Source of the DNA: DASWID01 sp049682815
GTDB taxonomy: Bacteria; Desulfobacterota_D; UBA1144; Nemesobacterales; CSP1-2
Length of the DNA: 64,000 nucleotides
Assembly: GCA_049682815.1 (NCBI GenBank)
Contig: JBAUII010000079.1
Location: 34,895-98,894 of the forward strand
Reading direction: 5' to 3'
The notes under the pieces were generated by a model that searched no databases, was not told the DNA's origin, and worked only from the letters and a program-made list of their open reading frames with translations. Position numbers and translations under genes: made by a program. Positions within the stretch are counted from its first letter, which is position 1; each line of letters opens with the position of its first letter. Below are positions 1 to 9,124 of this stretch, one piece after another.

Positions 1-2
1 AA

Positions 3-206
3 GGCGAACCCATTGGAGAAGTTGATCTTGATAAGCTAAACGTACTGGGCGGTTCGATTGCAATTGGTCACCCGTCTAGTTCTACGGGAATCAGGCTAAC
101 TATCACCCTTTTGAATGAGCTGAAGAGGCGTGGTAAAAACTTCGGTATGGTTACATCCTGTGCAGCCGGTGGACTAGGCGCCACCATGATTCTCGAGAGA
201 AATTAA
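3..206 (+). CDS. Acetyl-CoA acyltransferase (thiolase), C-terminal end
   Basis: This is the last 67 codons of a gene that begins before the window. The fragment has the thiolase C-terminal signatures: a GHP motif (His23 of the fragment) and a TSCAAGG motif (Cys53), which carry the His and the proton-donating Cys of the active site. Thiolases cleave 3-ketoacyl-CoA to acetyl-CoA and a shortened acyl-CoA in the last step of beta-oxidation. The next gene, 18 bases downstream, encodes the hydratase/dehydrogenase steps, so the pair forms a fadAB- or fadIJ-type operon. The degradative direction is inferred from this neighbour; the fragment alone cannot separate it from biosynthetic thiolases. Confidence 0.93.
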   Translation, partial: GEPIGEVDLDKLNVLGGSIAIGHPSSSTGIRLTITLLNELKRRGKNFGMVTSCAAGGLGATMILERN

Positions 207-224
207 TTAAGTAGGGGAAGTTAG

Positions 225-2378
225 ATGAAAATAAGTTCCTTTGAAGTAGACGACAAACAAATCGGGATTGTGACAATTGAAGCTCCCGATGTGATGGAAA
301 ACAGACTTTCCCTGGAGCATATAATAGAAATCGAAAGCTTATTAAGCGAGCTAGAAAATGCAAAGAGTAAAATAGAGGGAGGAAAAGAAACGAAAGCAAT
401 CGTTCTCGTGAGTGGGAAGCAGGATTGTTTTATATCAGGATTGGATCTCAGAGAACTCTTTAAATTCAAGGCAGCCGACGAAGGTCGATCTTATAGCCTT
501 AGGATACAGGAAGTAATAGAAAAAATTGAGAGATCCAGGATTCCATTCTTAGCAGCGATAAATGGAGGCTGTTTTGGTATAGGGTTAGAAATATGCCTCG
601 CATGCAGATATACAATTGCGACAGATGGGCCAAGTACGCTATTTGGATTCCCTGATATAAAGCTGGGTTTAATATGCGGCGGAGGTGGAACACAAAGACT
701 GCCGCTCCAGGTAGGTATATCGTGTGCTATTGATTTAATGACCACAGGTAAGACCATTAACTCTCAGGAGGCTAGGGCAATTAGACTCATCGACGAAATA
801 GTACCCAATGAGGCATTGTTGGAAATAGGGAAAATGCGAGCGCTCGAATTAATAAAGGGAAAGATTAGATCAAAGAGTTCACGGGCAAGTAATCGACTAA
901 GAACGTTTTATTATAGCAATTCCGTTCTTAGGAACTTTCTGCTTAAAAAGAAAAGAAAAAAGGCGTTGGTTAAGACAAACAATAGAAATCTGGCTCCGAT
1001 AATGTCAATTGAAGCAATGGAAGTTGGACTAAACTCCAGCTTCAGTAGAGGACTACATGTCGAGTCGGTTTACTTTGGCGAGCTTGCTTCTGGTGAGGTG
1101 TCTCACAATCTGATCCATTTGTCTCTTGCTTCGGACGATATAAAGAACGATCCTGTCGTTCGAGCAAATGGCATCAAACCAAAGAAGATTAGAAAGGTCG
1201 GTATAGTTGGCGCAGCGCAAACTGGCTCTGTTCTTGCAGCGCTGGCTGCCGATAATGGTTTTACAGTTAGGTTGATGGATAAAGATGAATCAAGCCTAGG
1301 GAGGGCACTGAAGGACTGTCATGAATACTTTAAAAATAGATACAATAGGGGCGAACCTCCAAAGTTTGAATTGGGAAATAGATTCGAATTGGTTAGTTGT
1401 ACGAATGATTATTCAGGATTTAAAAGGGCAGACATTGTATTCGATACTACTCAAGATGAATCAGATCTGAAACTAAATATCTTGAATGAGGTTGAATCCG
1501 TGATAGGTGAGGGATGCGTTATCGCCTCGAACGTTAGTGCGGTTCAATTAACTAAGGTATGCAATCGCCTGAAACGATTGGATAGAGTCGTTGGAATTCA
1601 TTTTTCACTGCCAATGTACGAAAACCCTCTAACTGAGATTGTTATAACGCAAGATACTTCGGACTCTACAATTGCTACGGTACTTGATTTTTCTAAGAAC
1701 ATTGGAAAGATTCCGATAGTAGTGAAGGAGGGGACCGGCTTTTACACTAACAGAGTAATATTTGCGTATATAAATGAAGCCATACGCCTCCTCAGCGAAG
1801 TAGGTTCATTAGAGGAGATCGATAATGCTATGATTGAAGTGGGATATCGACAAGGTCCCTTTATCTTGATGGACAAAATGGGAATCGACGATGTTATCGG
1901 CTGGTCAAACGCAATGTATGAGGCTTTTGGGGAAAGATTTAAGGCTGCTTCAAAGCTTGATATCCTATTTGAAGGTGCGGATAAACAGTTAAAAAACAGA
2001 AAAGCCTTTTACTCATACTATAATGATAAAAAAATAGTGAATAAATCCATATACAAATTACTGCCATTTAGAAAATCTAGAGAACACTTCCCAAAGCTTG
2101 AGATGCAGGAAAGGCTCTCATTCGCGATCATAAATGAAGCAGTAAGATGTCTTGAAGATGGGATAATAAGGAGTGCAAGGGATGGAGACATTGGTGCTGT
2201 AATTGGGATTGGATTTCCACCATTTTTTGGGGGGCCTTTCAAGTTTATCGACAATTTAGGTATCGAAAACACAATCAAGAAGCTGGAGTTTCTGTCATCG
2301 AAACACGATCAACTTTTTTTACCATCCAATCTCCTCCAAGATTATCTGAGCCAGGGAAAAAAGTTTTACGATGAATAA
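225..2378 (+). CDS. fadB: FadB/FadJ-type enoyl-CoA hydratase/3-hydroxyacyl-CoA dehydrogenase
   Basis: 717 aa, the usual length of the multifunctional beta-oxidation alpha subunit. Residues 1-200 are a crotonase domain, about 320-500 the NAD-binding 3-hydroxyacyl-CoA dehydrogenase domain, and the rest the dehydrogenase C-terminal repeats. Glu122 (GLEICLACR) matches the first catalytic Glu of the hydratase. The second catalytic Glu (LPE in E. coli FadB) is Asp144 here (FPDIKLG). The dinucleotide loop reads GAAQTG (329-334) rather than GAGxMG. The dehydrogenase His-Glu pair appears as His459 and Glu471. It would hydrate 2-enoyl-CoA and oxidise the 3-hydroxyacyl-CoA for the upstream thiolase. The substitutions make the hydratase activity less certain. 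Confidence 0.9.
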   Translation: MKISSFEVDDKQIGIVTIEAPDVMENRLSLEHIIEIESLLSELENAKSKIEGGKETKAIVLVSGKQDCFISGLDLRELFKFKAADEGRSYSLRIQEVIEKIERSRIPFLAAINGGCFGIGLEICLACRYTIATDGPSTLFGFPDIKLGLICGGGGTQRLPLQVGISCAIDLMTTGKTINSQEARAIRLIDEIVPNEALLEIGKMRALELIKGKIRSKSSRASNRLRTFYYSNSVLRNFLLKKKRKKALVKTNNRNLAPIMSIEAMEVGLNSSFSRGLHVESVYFGELASGEVSHNLIHLSLASDDIKNDPVVRANGIKPKKIRKVGIVGAAQTGSVLAALAADNGFTVRLMDKDESSLGRALKDCHEYFKNRYNRGEPPKFELGNRFELVSCTNDYSGFKRADIVFDTTQDESDLKLNILNEVESVIGEGCVIASNVSAVQLTKVCNRLKRLDRVVGIHFSLPMYENPLTEIVITQDTSDSTIATVLDFSKNIGKIPIVVKEGTGFYTNRVIFAYINEAIRLLSEVGSLEEIDNAMIEVGYRQGPFILMDKMGIDDVIGWSNAMYEAFGERFKAASKLDILFEGADKQLKNRKAFYSYYNDKKIVNKSIYKLLPFRKSREHFPKLEMQERLSFAIINEAVRCLEDGIIRSARDGDIGAVIGIGFPPFFGGPFKFIDNLGIENTIKKLEFLSSKHDQLFLPSNLLQDYLSQGKKFYDE

Positions 2379-2403
2379 TTTCTATATATAATGTTAGATA
2401 GGT

Positions 2404-3231
2404 ATGAACGGCAAGGACAGATCAAGGGCGGTTATAATCGGCCTTTCTCTTATTGGTTTCATAGTTGCAGCTTATCTTACTTATCTCTACTATAACAAGG
2501 CGGAAACAAGCTTTTGCGTTACGGGTTCGAGCTGCGATATTGTAAGATTGAGCGGTTATTCCTCGATTGATGGCATCCCTGTATCGCTTGTGGGTTTAAT
2601 AGGTTACTTTGGGTTATTCATAATTACTGTTTCAAATATACCAGATCGAATAAAATGGTTGACGCTTTATTTCGTATCCTTGCCTGGTTTGGTCTATTCA
2701 ATTTATCTTACATATGTAGAAGTATTCGTTTTAAAAGCGATATGTTCTTTCTGCTTACTTTCAGCGATCGTTATAACAGCTATTTTTATCTTAATTTTGT
2801 TTAAGAAGCCCATAGACCTTCGGGCAAATTTTTCAAAAATTTTGCCAATCAGCATCTTCATAGTCATCCTCGTTATCTTAGGGTCACTCTTTTTCAAAAA
2901 TAGCGGTGAACTCAGGGCGACTACTGCAAATGATTATCAGGTTGGACTTGCAATTCACCTTAGAGAAATTGGGGCCACCATGTACGGGTCATTCCAGTGT
3001 CCTCATTGTCTGGCACAGAAGCACTTTTTCGGAACGGCTTTTAATTTTATCAACTATGTCGAGTGTGATCCAAAAGGAAAGAATTCCGAGCCCTCACTTT
3101 GCATATCTAAGGGCGTAACAAGTTATCCCACGTGGGAAATAGGAGGCAAATATTATCTTGGAGCAAAATCCCTGAAAGAACTAGCCAGAATTTCTGGATA
3201 TAATAACGACAGGACGCAAAACCAAAACTAG
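2404..3231 (+). CDS. VKOR-family membrane oxidoreductase fused to a thioredoxin-like domain
   Basis: 275 aa. The N-terminal half is a four- to five-helix VKOR domain with loop cysteines Cys38 and Cys44 and the active-site pair Cys114-x-x-Cys117 (CSFC) next to the quinone site. After another membrane segment at about 147-165 comes a periplasmic thioredoxin-like domain with a CPHC motif (Cys199, Cys202). Bacterial VKOR-Trx fusions form disulfides in exported proteins and pass the electrons to quinone, replacing DsbB with a built-in DsbA-like partner. The gene starts 25 bases after the fadB-like gene, but no functional link to beta-oxidation is evident. Confidence 0.9.
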   Translation: MNGKDRSRAVIIGLSLIGFIVAAYLTYLYYNKAETSFCVTGSSCDIVRLSGYSSIDGIPVSLVGLIGYFGLFIITVSNIPDRIKWLTLYFVSLPGLVYSIYLTYVEVFVLKAICSFCLLSAIVITAIFILILFKKPIDLRANFSKILPISIFIVILVILGSLFFKNSGELRATTANDYQVGLAIHLREIGATMYGSFQCPHCLAQKHFFGTAFNFINYVECDPKGKNSEPSLCISKGVTSYPTWEIGGKYYLGAKSLKELARISGYNNDRTQNQN

Positions 3232-3584
3232 ATAATTAAGTCCCTGGGATCAAATAAAGAATCTAAATTTATGTACGTTCATAAGGTGTTCATTGCCTTT
3301 AGACATAAGGTCGGAAGCATCGCTGTAATGTTACACGTTCAATAATCGGTATAATTTCCGCCAGAGAACCAGAAGCTTTAATCCAGCATTCCTTGTTATA
3401 ATTCCGACCTTGTCAGAGATCAATCCAAAGTGATTAGGAAACCTTAAGGCCTTAGAATAGATAAATTCTATCTCATTGAAATCATTATAATTATCTTAGT
3501 GGATGCTTGAAAACAAATACAAAGTGATTAATCTTTCTTAATGTATTTGATGTTAAATTTCTTTAGTTTTTGAGGAGACAGTTT
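3232..3584. other. Intergenic region upstream of htpX with a distant inverted repeat
   Basis: About 350 bases without a convincing gene. AAGGTCGGAA at 3307-3316 is repeated as an exact inverted copy at 3402-3411, so the 85 bases between could form a large stem-loop. I see no T-run after it and no clear -35/-10 pair; the htpX promoter is presumably near 3500-3560. Confidence 0.4.
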
Positions 3585-4451
3585 ATGAATACGTTAAAAA
3601 GCGTAATGCTCTTGGCAGTACTTTCCGCCATACTAATATGGGCAGGCGGTGCAATAGGGGGTAAGAACGGGGCTCTAATCGCATTAATGATTGCTGGAGT
3701 TATGAACTTCATCAGTTATTGGTGGAGTGACAAGATTGTACTATCAATGTATGGTGCGAAAGAGGTTGCCCATGACGAGGCGCCGGAACTGTATAATACC
3801 GTACAGGAACTGGCACAAAACGCCGGGCTTCCCATGCCCAAAGTTTACATCACACCACAAGACGCACCTAACGCATTTGCAACGGGTAGGAATCCTGAGC
3901 ATTCGGCCGTAGCTGTAACAAACGGTATATTGAAACTACTCAGCCGCGAAGAACTGAAGGGTGTCCTGGCACACGAGTTAACCCATGTAAAGAATCGGGA
4001 TATTTTAATTGGTACTATTGCAGCGACAATTGCGGGCGCAATCAGCTATCTTGCCTATATGGCCCAGTGGGCAGCGATATTTGGGGGAGCCGGGGGAAAC
4101 GGAAGGGGTAGAGGGAATATCTTTACACTGCTTGTAATGATGATAGTTGCTCCTCTGGCGGCGATGATTATACGTATGGCAATATCACGGACAAGAGAAT
4201 ATGGAGCGGACAAAGGCGGTGCACAGATCTGTGGTAACCCTTTATATCTAGCAAATGCACTGAGAAAACTAGGTCAGGTTTCTGGAAGAATACCTCTGGG
4301 GGTCAACGAACAAGTAGCCGAATCAACCGCTCACATGCTAATTGTTAGTCCACTTTTCGGCGGTGGTTTTGCGTCACTGTTCAGTACGCACCCACCTATC
4401 GAAGATAGGATAGCAAGACTTGAGGCAATGGTTGGTGGGAGTTCAATTTAA
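3585..4451 (+). CDS. htpX: HtpX membrane zinc metalloprotease
   Basis: 288 aa from the ATG at 3585, chosen over an in-frame TTG at 3570 because AGGAG at 3573-3577 lies 7 bases before it. Two N-terminal membrane segments (about 5-23 and 30-47) precede the M48 catalytic motif HELTH (residues 130-134); the downstream Glu is in the REYGAD stretch. More hydrophobic segments follow at about 143-200. HtpX degrades damaged membrane proteins and is usually a heat- or envelope-stress gene. It stands alone here, convergent with msrB. Confidence 0.96.
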   Translation: MNTLKSVMLLAVLSAILIWAGGAIGGKNGALIALMIAGVMNFISYWWSDKIVLSMYGAKEVAHDEAPELYNTVQELAQNAGLPMPKVYITPQDAPNAFATGRNPEHSAVAVTNGILKLLSREELKGVLAHELTHVKNRDILIGTIAATIAGAISYLAYMAQWAAIFGGAGGNGRGRGNIFTLLVMMIVAPLAAMIIRMAISRTREYGADKGGAQICGNPLYLANALRKLGQVSGRIPLGVNEQVAESTAHMLIVSPLFGGGFASLFSTHPPIEDRIARLEAMVGGSSI

Positions 4452-4470
4452 AAGACCGCTTTTAAGCTGA

Positions 4471-4872
4471 TTAAGATTCCTCTTTTTCAAGCGCCAGCGC
4501 GGCAGAATTGATACAGTAACGCAGATTTGTTGGTTTGGGTCCATCCGGGAAAACATGCCCTAAATGGGCATCGCACATATTGCACATTAGTTCTATTCTC
4601 TGCATTCCAAAGCTATTATCTGTTTCCTCTTTAATGTTTTCCTCGTTAACAGGAGCCCAAAAACTGGGCCACCCTGTTCCCGATTCAAATTTGGTCTCAG
4701 AGCTGAAAAGTTCAGCACCGCAACATACACACCTGTAGATACCCTTTTCTTTTGAGTTGTTATATTCACCTGAGAATGGTCTTTCCGTTCCTTTTTTCCT
4801 CGTGATATGGTACTGCTCCGGTGTGAGCATGTTCTTCCACTCCTCATCTGATTTTATAATCTTTTTTGTCAT
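4471..4872 (-). CDS. msrB: Peptide methionine-R-sulfoxide reductase MsrB
   Basis: 133 aa. The structural zinc pairs are CVCC (Cys48, Cys51) and CNMC (Cys97, Cys100), and the catalytic cysteine is Cys120 in the RYCINS motif. The GTGWPSFW signature at about 65-72 is clear. It reduces methionine-R-sulfoxide in oxidised proteins with thioredoxin. There is no signal peptide, so it is cytoplasmic. It sits with other protein-quality genes (htpX, hspQ). Confidence 0.97.
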   Translation of the reverse strand: MTKKIIKSDEEWKNMLTPEQYHITRKKGTERPFSGEYNNSKEKGIYRCVCCGAELFSSETKFESGTGWPSFWAPVNEENIKEETDNSFGMQRIELMCNMCDAHLGHVFPDGPKPTNLRYCINSAALALEKEES

Positions 4873-4952
4873 GTTCTCAACTCCTTTTTACTCGCTTTCA
4901 ATTATCGATATTGAGATAATATTTGTTGACAAATAAATCAGGATTTGCCTCA

Positions 4953-5270
4953 CTAATTAATGCTTTTAGGGAGATATAAGCCCTCAACGAGATCGGAAAA
5001 GAAGTCATCTTTCTCGGGATGGTTTATTGGTTCGTCTGACTTGTCAGGTTCTAGATTTCGCTCTGCGAGATATGTTCGGTCAGAGGAATGATGCACCAAC
5101 ACGTGATACCAAGGCTTGTCTTTCGGGGGACGGGAACGTGCCACGATCGCATACCATTCTTCCGATCCCTTAAAGACTTCATCTACGTCTATAATCACGC
5201 CACGGTAATCAAACATCTTATGGTGTACTGTTTGACCAATAGAGAATTTCGGACTTCTTTCTGAAGACAT
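4953..5270 (-). CDS. hspQ: HspQ-like heat-shock / hemimethylated-DNA-binding family protein
   Basis: 105 aa, the usual size of the HspQ/YccV family. The core runs from KFSIGQTVHHKMFDYRGVI through the PWYHVLVH stretch to LAERNLEP, the typical small beta-barrel. In Enterobacteria HspQ is a heat-shock protein that acts as a specificity factor for Lon; the older name comes from DNA binding by YccV. The surrounding stress genes (msrB, htpX) suit a proteostasis role. Confidence 0.88.
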   Translation of the reverse strand: MSSERSPKFSIGQTVHHKMFDYRGVIIDVDEVFKGSEEWYAIVARSRPPKDKPWYHVLVHHSSDRTYLAERNLEPDKSDEPINHPEKDDFFSDLVEGLYLPKSIN

Positions 5271-5314
5271 TGTATATCAGTTAGCGATAAGTCTTAATAA
5301 TATACTAAATGGAA

Positions 5315-5962
5315 CTAAGATTCCAAAAATCTTTTTGCGGTCATTATCTCATTCTTCACAAGCTCGTGATCTCTACCATGCCTAAATATTTCAACGTTGG
5401 CTCCGCATTGTTTCAAGAGTTTGGCTAACTCTAAAGATTCACCCGGCTTTACGATAGTGTCATACCTACCACATGTAATCAACACCCTATTGTTTACTAA
5501 ATCCAGCGGTGTTCGCGGAATGAATGGTAATCCCGGATGAAATAAAACAGCTCTTTTGATAATACCAGGATGGGTGAGAATAACACCAGCAGCAATGCTC
5601 GCTCCGTTTGAATAACCAATAACTGAAAGCCTGTTCAAATCAAATTTATAGCGCTCAGAAGCTTTTATTATAAAATCAGCTAATTCCTCTGTTCTTAGCT
5701 TTACGTCATCAAGATTGAAAACGCCATCGGGTGATCTCAAACAGAATCTATTCGACCCATTTTCAAAAACATTTCCTCTTGGGCTGAGAATGGCGGCCCC
5801 AGGGGAAATTCTTCTGCCAATATTAATTAGGTAGTTTTCGTCTCCACCAGTTCCATGTAATAGTAAAATCACTTCATTTATCTTTGTTGAAGAAGGTATG
5901 AAATGATGAATGAATCCTAATTCTTTTTTGTTAATTCTACGTGTTGGGGCGCTTATGCTCAT
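5315..5962 (-). CDS. Phospholipase/carboxylesterase-family alpha/beta hydrolase
   Basis: 215 aa from the ATG at 5962; an in-frame TTG at 5974 would add four residues. LLLHGTGGDEN (34-43) supplies the oxyanion region, GYSNG the nucleophile Ser118, GRYD the acid Asp168 and RDHE the catalytic His199. This is the YpfH/MhqD-type carboxylesterase fold. The start lies a few bases after the tenA-like stop, so the two genes are probably cotranscribed. The substrate is unknown. Confidence 0.85.
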   Translation of the reverse strand: MSISAPTRRINKKELGFIHHFIPSSTKINEVILLLHGTGGDENYLINIGRRISPGAAILSPRGNVFENGSNRFCLRSPDGVFNLDDVKLRTEELADFIIKASERYKFDLNRLSVIGYSNGASIAAGVILTHPGIIKRAVLFHPGLPFIPRTPLDLVNNRVLITCGRYDTIVKPGESLELAKLLKQCGANVEIFRHGRDHELVKNEIMTAKRFLES

Positions 5963-5976
5963 AACAATGAACAAAC

Positions 5977-6633
5977 TTACTGAAGTAAATTAGTCCCTTC
6001 TCTATTTTCTGAATACGCCATATCCCAGAATTGGGACTCATAATTTGCAGTAATTAGAAATGCTTTCTCCACAGATCTTAACTGCCGTTCCGGGATACCT
6101 TTTAAAAGTCGATTAAGCGTCTTCTCAATCCAGCTAACGTATTTTTTAAATTCATCGCCAGTCCACCGGTCGATAAAAGCTTTATAGGGATTATTCTTCT
6201 TTGACAATCTTTTTACACTGCTCCATGAATCAAAATACGCCTTCTCCGCACACCAAAGCGCGGCAAAGGATTCTTCAAAACCTTTTGTGAGTGCTGTACT
6301 GACCAGGAAGTCTACATATGATCTACAAACATTTGTCGGTACAAGGCGCGATGAAAGCCCGCTTTTATATCTTTCAAACATTTTGAGCTCATTCTTTAAA
6401 GCCACGAATGAATCGGCTAGCACAAGAGATATCTCATAATCAGGCGACTTTACTTGAAGCGCTCCTAGAAACCTAATTGCCTCTCGAACAAAAATGTAAT
6501 CCTGGGTTAACCAGAAGTCGAAGATTTCTCTCTTGATTGTTCCGTTTCCAACCTGTATCAAGAAGGGATGTGAGATCATCTTTTTCCATTCTTTTTCTGC
6601 TTTCTTGAGAAGTTTTGTTGAATTTTTCATCAT
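5977..6633 (-). CDS. TenA/THI-4 family protein, probably TenA_E type
   Basis: 218 aa with the TenA helical-bundle pattern: HPFLIQVGNGT at about 22-32, the WLTQDYIFVRE helix, and YESQFWDMAY near the C-terminus. In classical TenA a catalytic Cys lies in ALLPC before the conserved aromatic residues. Here the stretch is AALWCAEKAYFDSW (124-137), where by alignment that Cys is Ala129 and a Glu follows at 130. This resembles TenA_E proteins, which salvage the thiamin pyrimidine by hydrolysing amino- or formylaminopyrimidine. The gene sits between an esterase and an ATC-hydrolase-like gene on the same strand. thiL at 45-46 kb shows the cell makes TPP. Confidence 0.85.
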   Translation of the reverse strand: MMKNSTKLLKKAEKEWKKMISHPFLIQVGNGTIKREIFDFWLTQDYIFVREAIRFLGALQVKSPDYEISLVLADSFVALKNELKMFERYKSGLSSRLVPTNVCRSYVDFLVSTALTKGFEESFAALWCAEKAYFDSWSSVKRLSKKNNPYKAFIDRWTGDEFKKYVSWIEKTLNRLLKGIPERQLRSVEKAFLITANYESQFWDMAYSENREGTNLLQ

Positions 6634-6676
6634 GGCTTAAACGTATAAGACATAAAACGACTCAGAATCCAATATC

Positions 6677-7381
6677 TTAATCCTTCTTCTGTTTCTTTTT
6701 TACTGCCTCGACGATCGGGAATATGCACTTAGGAGCTCCGTAACCCTGGCTTCTGTATCGCGATGTATCAAAACTAAACCCGTGCTTTTGAGGGTCAATC
6801 ATATTGAACCAAATCGAGTCGATCTGACAAAGAACAGGGGTGAGAAATGGGGCATTATGCGCCGTAAAAAAGCTATGATAAAAGCAACGTTGGATCTCAA
6901 TTGAAAAACTACCCCCTTCCTTTCCGTGCTCGTGGGGGGCTCTCCATTTAAACGTTGTTCCATACTGTTTCATGAGCCATCTGAAAATGTTATAAAGACG
7001 GTCAGGGTTATTTCGGCTGCTGGTTAGCATTGATTTTAGTGAAAAACTCATGGACATCGTATCAACACCTTCCATCATGGCACGTTCGAGTAACTGTATC
7101 GTCGCTTTTTGAGCACCGACCTCTGGCAACAAAACCCTGTATGCCGTGACTATGTGTGAAGTCAATTCAAGATGACCCCTGGATGGCGCATCCTCTATGA
7201 GTTTCTCATCACATGACTGAATTCTGCGGGCCTCTTCTCTAATCTCTCTAATCATAGGCGAGGGATTTTTGTTGAGACGGGTCCTAATTTCCGATCTCAA
7301 GCCGTTTAAGAACAATTGACGTGCCCTGTGACCAAATACCCAGTGTCTAATGAAATTACCGCCAGTCATTAAACCATTCAT
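6677..7381 (-). CDS. L-2-amino-thiazoline-4-carboxylic acid hydrolase family protein
   Basis: About 234 aa from the ATG at 7381; the frame is open to 7426 and another ATG lies at 7369, none with a clear ribosome site. The C-terminal half (FTAHNAPFLTPVLCQIDSIW, then YGAPKC) matches the ATC_hydrolase family, named for an enzyme that opens the thiazoline ring of ATC on the way to cysteine. Many members are uncharacterised. Its position next to a TenA-like gene suggests sulfur or thiazole salvage, but that is inference. It is divergent from the EamA gene. Confidence 0.72.
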   Translation of the reverse strand: MNGLMTGGNFIRHWVFGHRARQLFLNGLRSEIRTRLNKNPSPMIREIREEARRIQSCDEKLIEDAPSRGHLELTSHIVTAYRVLLPEVGAQKATIQLLERAMMEGVDTMSMSFSLKSMLTSSRNNPDRLYNIFRWLMKQYGTTFKWRAPHEHGKEGGSFSIEIQRCFYHSFFTAHNAPFLTPVLCQIDSIWFNMIDPQKHGFSFDTSRYRSQGYGAPKCIFPIVEAVKKKQKKD

Positions 7382-7520
7382 GATTAGCTGTTTAGTAGTG
7401 ATCGTTAAAATACAATATGTAAACAATCATGATTTTCTCAATTATAATACCTCGTCATCACTTCCGCAATTTGGAATAAGTAATTCTTCGGAGATTAGAA
7501 AAAAAGGATTTACGATTTTA

Positions 7521-8436
7521 TTGTCTAAAGATAATCATTACTGGTACGTGATTGTAGCTGCCGTTCTATACGGTACGATTACCGCAGGAGGACAATTTTT
7601 TATTAATCTGGGTCTATCGCTCTTTGAAATTTCTATTTACCGCGCACTCTTAACGAGTTTAATCCTTCTTCCTATCGTTCTGATAAAACGTGAATATCTG
7701 ATAAAAAAAGAAATGCTCTTCTTCTTCGTTGTGTACGGATTAATTGGAGGGCTCTTAGAATTAGCGATGTTCGGGGGTATAGCATTAGGTGTGCATGTTG
7801 CTGTCGTCGCACTTCTTCTCTACACGCAACCCATATGGACCATTGCGTTCGGAAGGTTATTGCTTAGAGAAGGAATAACAACTAAGAAATTGATAGCAGT
7901 CGTGATAGCCATGTCCGGAATTATTCTGCTCGTTAAACCCTGGGGAATAAAAAATGTCAAATCTTTAACTGGGATTGTTGTTTCCTTGGTCTCAGGTGTT
8001 CTATTGTCACTGTGGGTGATATGGGGAAGAAAAAGTGTGCTTCAAAAACAGCATTTTGTAACAACTACAATTGGCTGGACCGGCGTCTCCGTAATTTGGC
8101 TTATGTTACTCTGGCCGATCTTTTATTATTTTTTTCCCATACGCCATTATAACAAGGATAAGTGTTAATTTGCCAATAGTATTTCTGCTCTATCTCTTGA
8201 TATATGCCTCGATTGGTGGGGTAATACCACATTTATTACTTTACAGAGGCTTCAAAAAGATAGAAGCCTCTGTCGCAGGGATACTTCTATTACTGGAGCC
8301 TATTAGTGCTTCTATACTCGCAGCTTTATTCTTTGATCAACCCATTGGCCTATATATTATCTGTGGGGGTGCGCTTATACTACTTTCCAATTATTTTGTA
8401 ACAAGGTCGAGAAGTAACATAATACCAACCCTATAA
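7521..8436 (+). pseudogene. EamA/DMT-family transporter split by a frameshift in a T7 run
   Basis: Two open frames together make one drug/metabolite transporter of about ten helices. The first ends at TAA near 8168; the second is open through the same stretch and encodes the last three to four helices (PIVFLLYLLIYASIGG to LILLSNYF). The frames join at T7 (8129-8135): one extra T, or two missing, explains the shift. The likely start is TTG 7521, just before the first helix (WYVIVAAVLYG). EamA proteins export amino acids or other small metabolites. The shift could be an assembly error, a dead gene or a phase-variable tract. Confidence 0.8.
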
Positions 8437-8488
8437 CCCCAGACCAATGGTCTTCGTCACACAAACTCACAATTGATCACAACATTGA

Positions 8489-9124
8489 TTATTTCGGGTT
8501 AGCCATGATATATTGAGTACCGGACGATGATGCGGAGTGGCATTCTATGCATTCGGCAACTTTACCGGCTAGAATTATAGTCTCTCCATCCCTTTCCATT
8601 TTCACTGGCTTTCCATCCGGTGCAAATTTTACCCAGAACCAGTTTTCGTGTTCAGGGTCAAACGGCACCAGGTTATACATAACAGTAATGGCTTCAAGCG
8701 TTTTATCCTCCATGTAATTTTCCATCGCAATAATTGTTCCAGGCGGTAGCTGTTTTTCCCTTTTGACAACCGCTTCATAACCGATTGCATTTATATATGT
8801 GGTGAGTAGAGCACCGTGTGGGTCTGACCCTTTGTATAGAGTTTCCTTCCCTGGCCACATATTCCAGCGATCTCTGTAATTCTCCGTCTTCATAAGTTTC
8901 CAGAGATCAGCGGCGATCTCTTTGGGAGCCTTTGATTGTTCTTCCTTTTCATGCTCTTCGTGCATCTTCTCGACCTTCTGTTCAATCTCAGGAACCACAC
9001 CGTCTGATTTCTCTTCGTTAATTTCGGTATCTTCACCGCTCTCATTTGAACTTTTCTGATCCTTACAGCCGGCATAGAAAAAACCGATTGTCAAAACAAC
9101 AAGAATTAACATGAGCTTGTACAT
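8489..9124 (-). CDS. Lipoprotein with cytochrome P460-like domain and one haem c motif
   Basis: 211 aa from the ATG at 9124, preceded by AAGGGGG about 8 bases upstream; the longer frame to 9163 lacks such a site. The signal peptide ends in FYAGC, so Cys20 is the lipidated residue. Residues 25-80 are charged linker. The rest resembles cytochrome P460 proteins: RDRWNMWPG, ENWFWVKFAPDGKP, and a single haem motif CIECH at 192-196. P460 enzymes oxidise hydroxylamine through a Lys-crosslinked haem, but many homologues have unknown roles. It should face the periplasm. Confidence 0.75.
   Translation of the reverse strand: MYKLMLILVVLTIGFFYAGCKDQKSSNESGEDTEINEEKSDGVVPEIEQKVEKMHEEHEKEEQSKAPKEIAADLWKLMKTENYRDRWNMWPGKETLYKGSDPHGALLTTYINAIGYEAVVKREKQLPPGTIIAMENYMEDKTLEAITVMYNLVPFDPEHENWFWVKFAPDGKPVKMERDGETIILAGKVAECIECHSASSSGTQYIMANPK

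Noticed and set aside
3500..3584. Sigma-32 promoter for htpX
   Set aside because: A CTTGAAA is present but no CCCATNT box at the right distance.
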